A stretch of DNA of 40,427 nt from Methylococcaceae bacterium (lineage in GTDB: Bacteria; Pseudomonadota; Gammaproteobacteria; Methylococcales; Methylomonadaceae): positions 1-40,427 of the forward strand of contig BJHG01000013.1 of assembly GCA_014191975.1 (NCBI GenBank), read 5' to 3'. The notes beneath the pieces are model-generated. The model searched no databases. It was given only the letters and a program-made list of their open reading frames with translations, and was not told where the DNA came from. The position numbers and the translations under genes were made by a program. This document shows positions 38,545 to 40,427 of this stretch, piece by piece (position 1 is the first letter of the stretch; the number at the start of each line of letters is the position of its first letter).

Positions 38545-39849
38545 TTATAATGCCGCAATCCGTTGTTGTTCGTTTTTAGGTTGTTTCATATAACTGTGAA
38601 CGCCTTTTAAAATTGCTGTCGCAATTTTAAACTGATGCCCTGAACTCAATAAATTGGCTTCTTCAATCGGATTAGAAATAAATGCTGTTTCAACCAAAAT
38701 TGATGGAATATCTGGCGACTTTAACACCGCAAAACCCGCTTTTTGTACTGCTTCAAAATGCAATTTTGATACATTTTCAAAGTTATGTAAAACCTTATTG
38801 GCTAACAAAACACTTGCCTCTTGTGTCGCACTTTGTGACAAATCTAGTAATACATTTGTTAATCCATTTTCGTCATCACTAAGCTGTTCACCTTCCACAA
38901 ATTCAACTGAATTTTCACTGTGTGCTAACCAATACGCAGATTCACTGGACGCGCCGTTAGTTGATAACGCATAAACTGAGGCACCACGAACGCCAGAATC
39001 TTTAATTGCATCGGCGTGAATTGAAATGAAAACATCTGCTTTAGCTGCGCGAGCGATGTCCATTCGTTTTCGCAAGGCAACGTAATAATCACCTTGGCGA
39101 ATCATGACTGTTTTCATACCTGCTTGAGCATTAACCATTACTTCTAATTTTTGTGCAATTGAAAGAACAACGTCTTTTTCATAAGTGCCCGCCAAACCTT
39201 GTGCACCAGAATCGTTGCCACCGTGTCCAGCATCAATAGCAACAATAAAAGGTTTTACAATTTTGCTGACTTCACTATTTTTAACAGGAACAATTTGAGA
39301 AACAGGCTTTTTAATTTCAACTTCTGAAATGGCTTTAGAAATTGGAACAACTTTAGGTAGTTTTTTTTCAGAAACGGGAATAATAGGGGTTGATTTTTCG
39401 GTAAGCTTTACGTCGGTCTTAGGTTCCATTTTTACTATTTTATTACTTAAACCTTTATCTAATAATTCAACAACAAAGTGATTATTTCCGAGCGCATCAG
39501 TATGTAACGTAGTGGTTTTATTAGAAAGTGGTTTTTTTAAATCAACCACAATTCGTAAATCCGTGCCATTTTTTGCGCCTACACGAATACCTGAAAATAA
39601 AGGATGTGACGCGGAAGGTTGTGCCAATTCTTTTGTGACCACTGCGTTATGTAAATCAATAACTAAACGTGCCGGATTTTCAAAAAACTGCACCTTATTT
39701 TGGCTAGCTGACGTATTAACATCAAATGTAATTCGTGACTGGCCCGGCGTCGTCCAATAACGTAGCGAATTTACACGCAAAACGTCTTCAGCATAAACCA
39801 GACCTTGCCAACTCAAAAGGATAAATAATATATTCAAATAATGTCGCAT
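38545..39849 (-). CDS. amiC: N-acetylmuramoyl-L-alanine amidase with AMIN domain (AmiB/AmiC type)
   Basis: Periplasmic zinc amidase that cuts the stem peptide from peptidoglycan during daughter-cell separation. 434 residues. Signal peptide at residues 1-20 (LNILFILLSWQGLVYA). An AMIN septal-targeting domain follows (about 22-130; LRYWTTPGQSRITFDV), then a Lys/Pro/Val-rich linker (about 135-200) and an Amidase_3 domain. The zinc and catalytic residues are in AIDAGHGG, the glutamate of TYEKDVVLSIA, FISIHADAI and ILVETAFISN. It has no C-terminal LysM repeat. The amidase-mutL order is the same as amiB-mutL in enteric bacteria, so amiB is an equally valid name. Confidence 0.95.
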   Translation of the reverse strand: MRHYLNILFILLSWQGLVYAEDVLRVNSLRYWTTPGQSRITFDVNTSASQNKVQFFENPARLVIDLHNAVVTKELAQPSASHPLFSGIRVGAKNGTDLRIVVDLKKPLSNKTTTLHTDALGNNHFVVELLDKGLSNKIVKMEPKTDVKLTEKSTPIIPVSEKKLPKVVPISKAISEVEIKKPVSQIVPVKNSEVSKIVKPFIVAIDAGHGGNDSGAQGLAGTYEKDVVLSIAQKLEVMVNAQAGMKTVMIRQGDYYVALRKRMDIARAAKADVFISIHADAIKDSGVRGASVYALSTNGASSESAYWLAHSENSVEFVEGEQLSDDENGLTNVLLDLSQSATQEASVLLANKVLHNFENVSKLHFEAVQKAGFAVLKSPDIPSILVETAFISNPIEEANLLSSGHQFKIATAILKGVHSYMKQPKNEQQRIAAL

Positions 39850-40062
39850 ATTCTAAAAATCCATAATTGATAATATGGTTTAAAGTATATCAGTATGTTA
39901 TTGTTTTTTCATATACTAATTATTAAATATTAAATATTAATGAGCAACTTGCAAAATGGCTGAAAGTGGTTTGATTTATGGCTAGATTGGCCAAGGAAAA
40001 AGAAAAACACCTGCTCTGAAATGATAAAATAGAATCGTAAAATAACCATTACTATCAATAAT
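39850..40062. other. AT-rich spacer between the amidase and the right-edge transposase
   Basis: 213 bp with no coding signal. It contains ATTAAATATTAAATATTAATG, a short direct repeat of TAAATAT, and presumably the left end of the insertion sequence, which cannot be located because the other end lies outside the window. Confidence 0.5.
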
Positions 40063-40427
40063 ATGAGCGGGCTACGAGAAACTTTATCACAAACATGGCT
40101 GAGTATTCAAATCAGTTTATTCCCCTGGTTATCCGAAGAGTTAGGGCCACTGACCAAAAAGCAACAAGAATTGGTGTCAATATTAGAGCTGATACGCATT
40201 GAAGAATTTATCTATTCAAGCCGCGGTTTTCCAGGGCGTCCACCAAAAGATCGTACGGCGATAGCCAGAGCCTTAGTGGCGAAAATGGTTTATCACCTGC
40301 CGACGACAAGGGCGTTGCTCGACCGGCTTGATTGCGATAGTGCATTAAGACGTCTTTGCGGATGGGAGCGAAAAAATGATGTTCCAGATGAATGCACGTT
40401 TTCTCGTGCCTTTGCCGAGTTCTCAGC
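40063..40427 (+). CDS. DUF772-type transposase, N-terminal part, cut by the window edge
   Basis: An open frame absent from the ORF track because it has no stop before the end of the window. It starts ATG at 40063 (MSGLRETLSQTWLSIQISLF) and runs 121 codons to the edge. The segments GRPPKDRTAIARALVAKMVY, RALLDRLDCDSALRRLCGW and DVPDECTFSRAFAEFS match the N-terminal domain of IS5/IS1182-type transposases (DUF772), which precedes the DDE domain. Apparently intact so far; catalytic residues are beyond the edge. Confidence 0.8.
   Translation, partial: MSGLRETLSQTWLSIQISLFPWLSEELGPLTKKQQELVSILELIRIEEFIYSSRGFPGRPPKDRTAIARALVAKMVYHLPTTRALLDRLDCDSALRRLCGWERKNDVPDECTFSRAFAEFS

Overview
The window looks like a chromosomal segment of an AT-rich gammaproteobacterium. 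The glnD, ntrB/ntrC, lnt, galU, amidase-mutL, gshA, cysH and selO homologues are all of gammaproteobacterial type. The narK / phosphatase-kinase pair, the collagen-like secreted proteins and the heavy IS load would fit a Thiotrichales (Beggiatoa-like) sulfur bacterium, but that placement is inference from gene style and no marker gene here proves it. No rRNA or tRNA gene was recognised.

Layout. 1-1131: an IS3-family element runs off the left edge (OrfA plus an A_AAA_AAG frameshift site). It abuts a decayed histidine-kinase ATPase domain, followed by the C-terminal scrap of an IS5-type transposase. 1132-4334: a NarK nitrate transporter overlaps by one base a fused PP2C phosphatase / Ser-Thr kinase with a C-terminal membrane anchor. 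4388-9281 (minus): selO, then two tandem paralogues joining a secreted alpha/beta-hydrolase-like domain to a long Gly-X-Y tail. 9450-12702: two overlapping membrane-associated GTPases, convergent with glnD. 12699-16324 (minus): an NAD-dependent sugar epimerase followed by glnD. 16481-19282: ispA-dxs (isoprenoid precursors). 19309-22680 (minus): ppk, a low-molecular-weight phosphatase and a dienelactone-hydrolase-like protein, with a PhoB-box-like direct repeat upstream of ppk. 22900-25386 (minus): ntrC then ntrB, the reverse of the usual order.

25480-27480 is an island of transposase wreckage. Two IS3-type remnants flank an intact D-Ala-D-Ala-ligase-like gene that resembles Bacteroidetes enzymes, and an IS982-type remnant lies beyond. 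27725-31739: an orphan ParA ATPase, lnt, galU and a small lipoprotein form a tight operon. 31828-38477 (minus) holds two compact overlapping groups, gshA-cysH (thiol and sulfate assimilation) and mutL-ligA-rdgB (DNA repair and nucleotide hygiene). An AMIN-domain amidase lies upstream at 38545-39849, separated from mutL by a terminator. The window ends in the 5' part of another transposase at 40063, so both edges lie in mobile elements.

Common threads are nitrogen control (narK, glnD, ntrBC), phosphate storage (ppk) and envelope biogenesis (lnt, galU, amidase, epimerase, ddl). The best candidates for something undescribed are the tandem hydrolase-collagen proteins, the overlapping GTPase pair and the IS-flanked ligase with an altered active-site loop.
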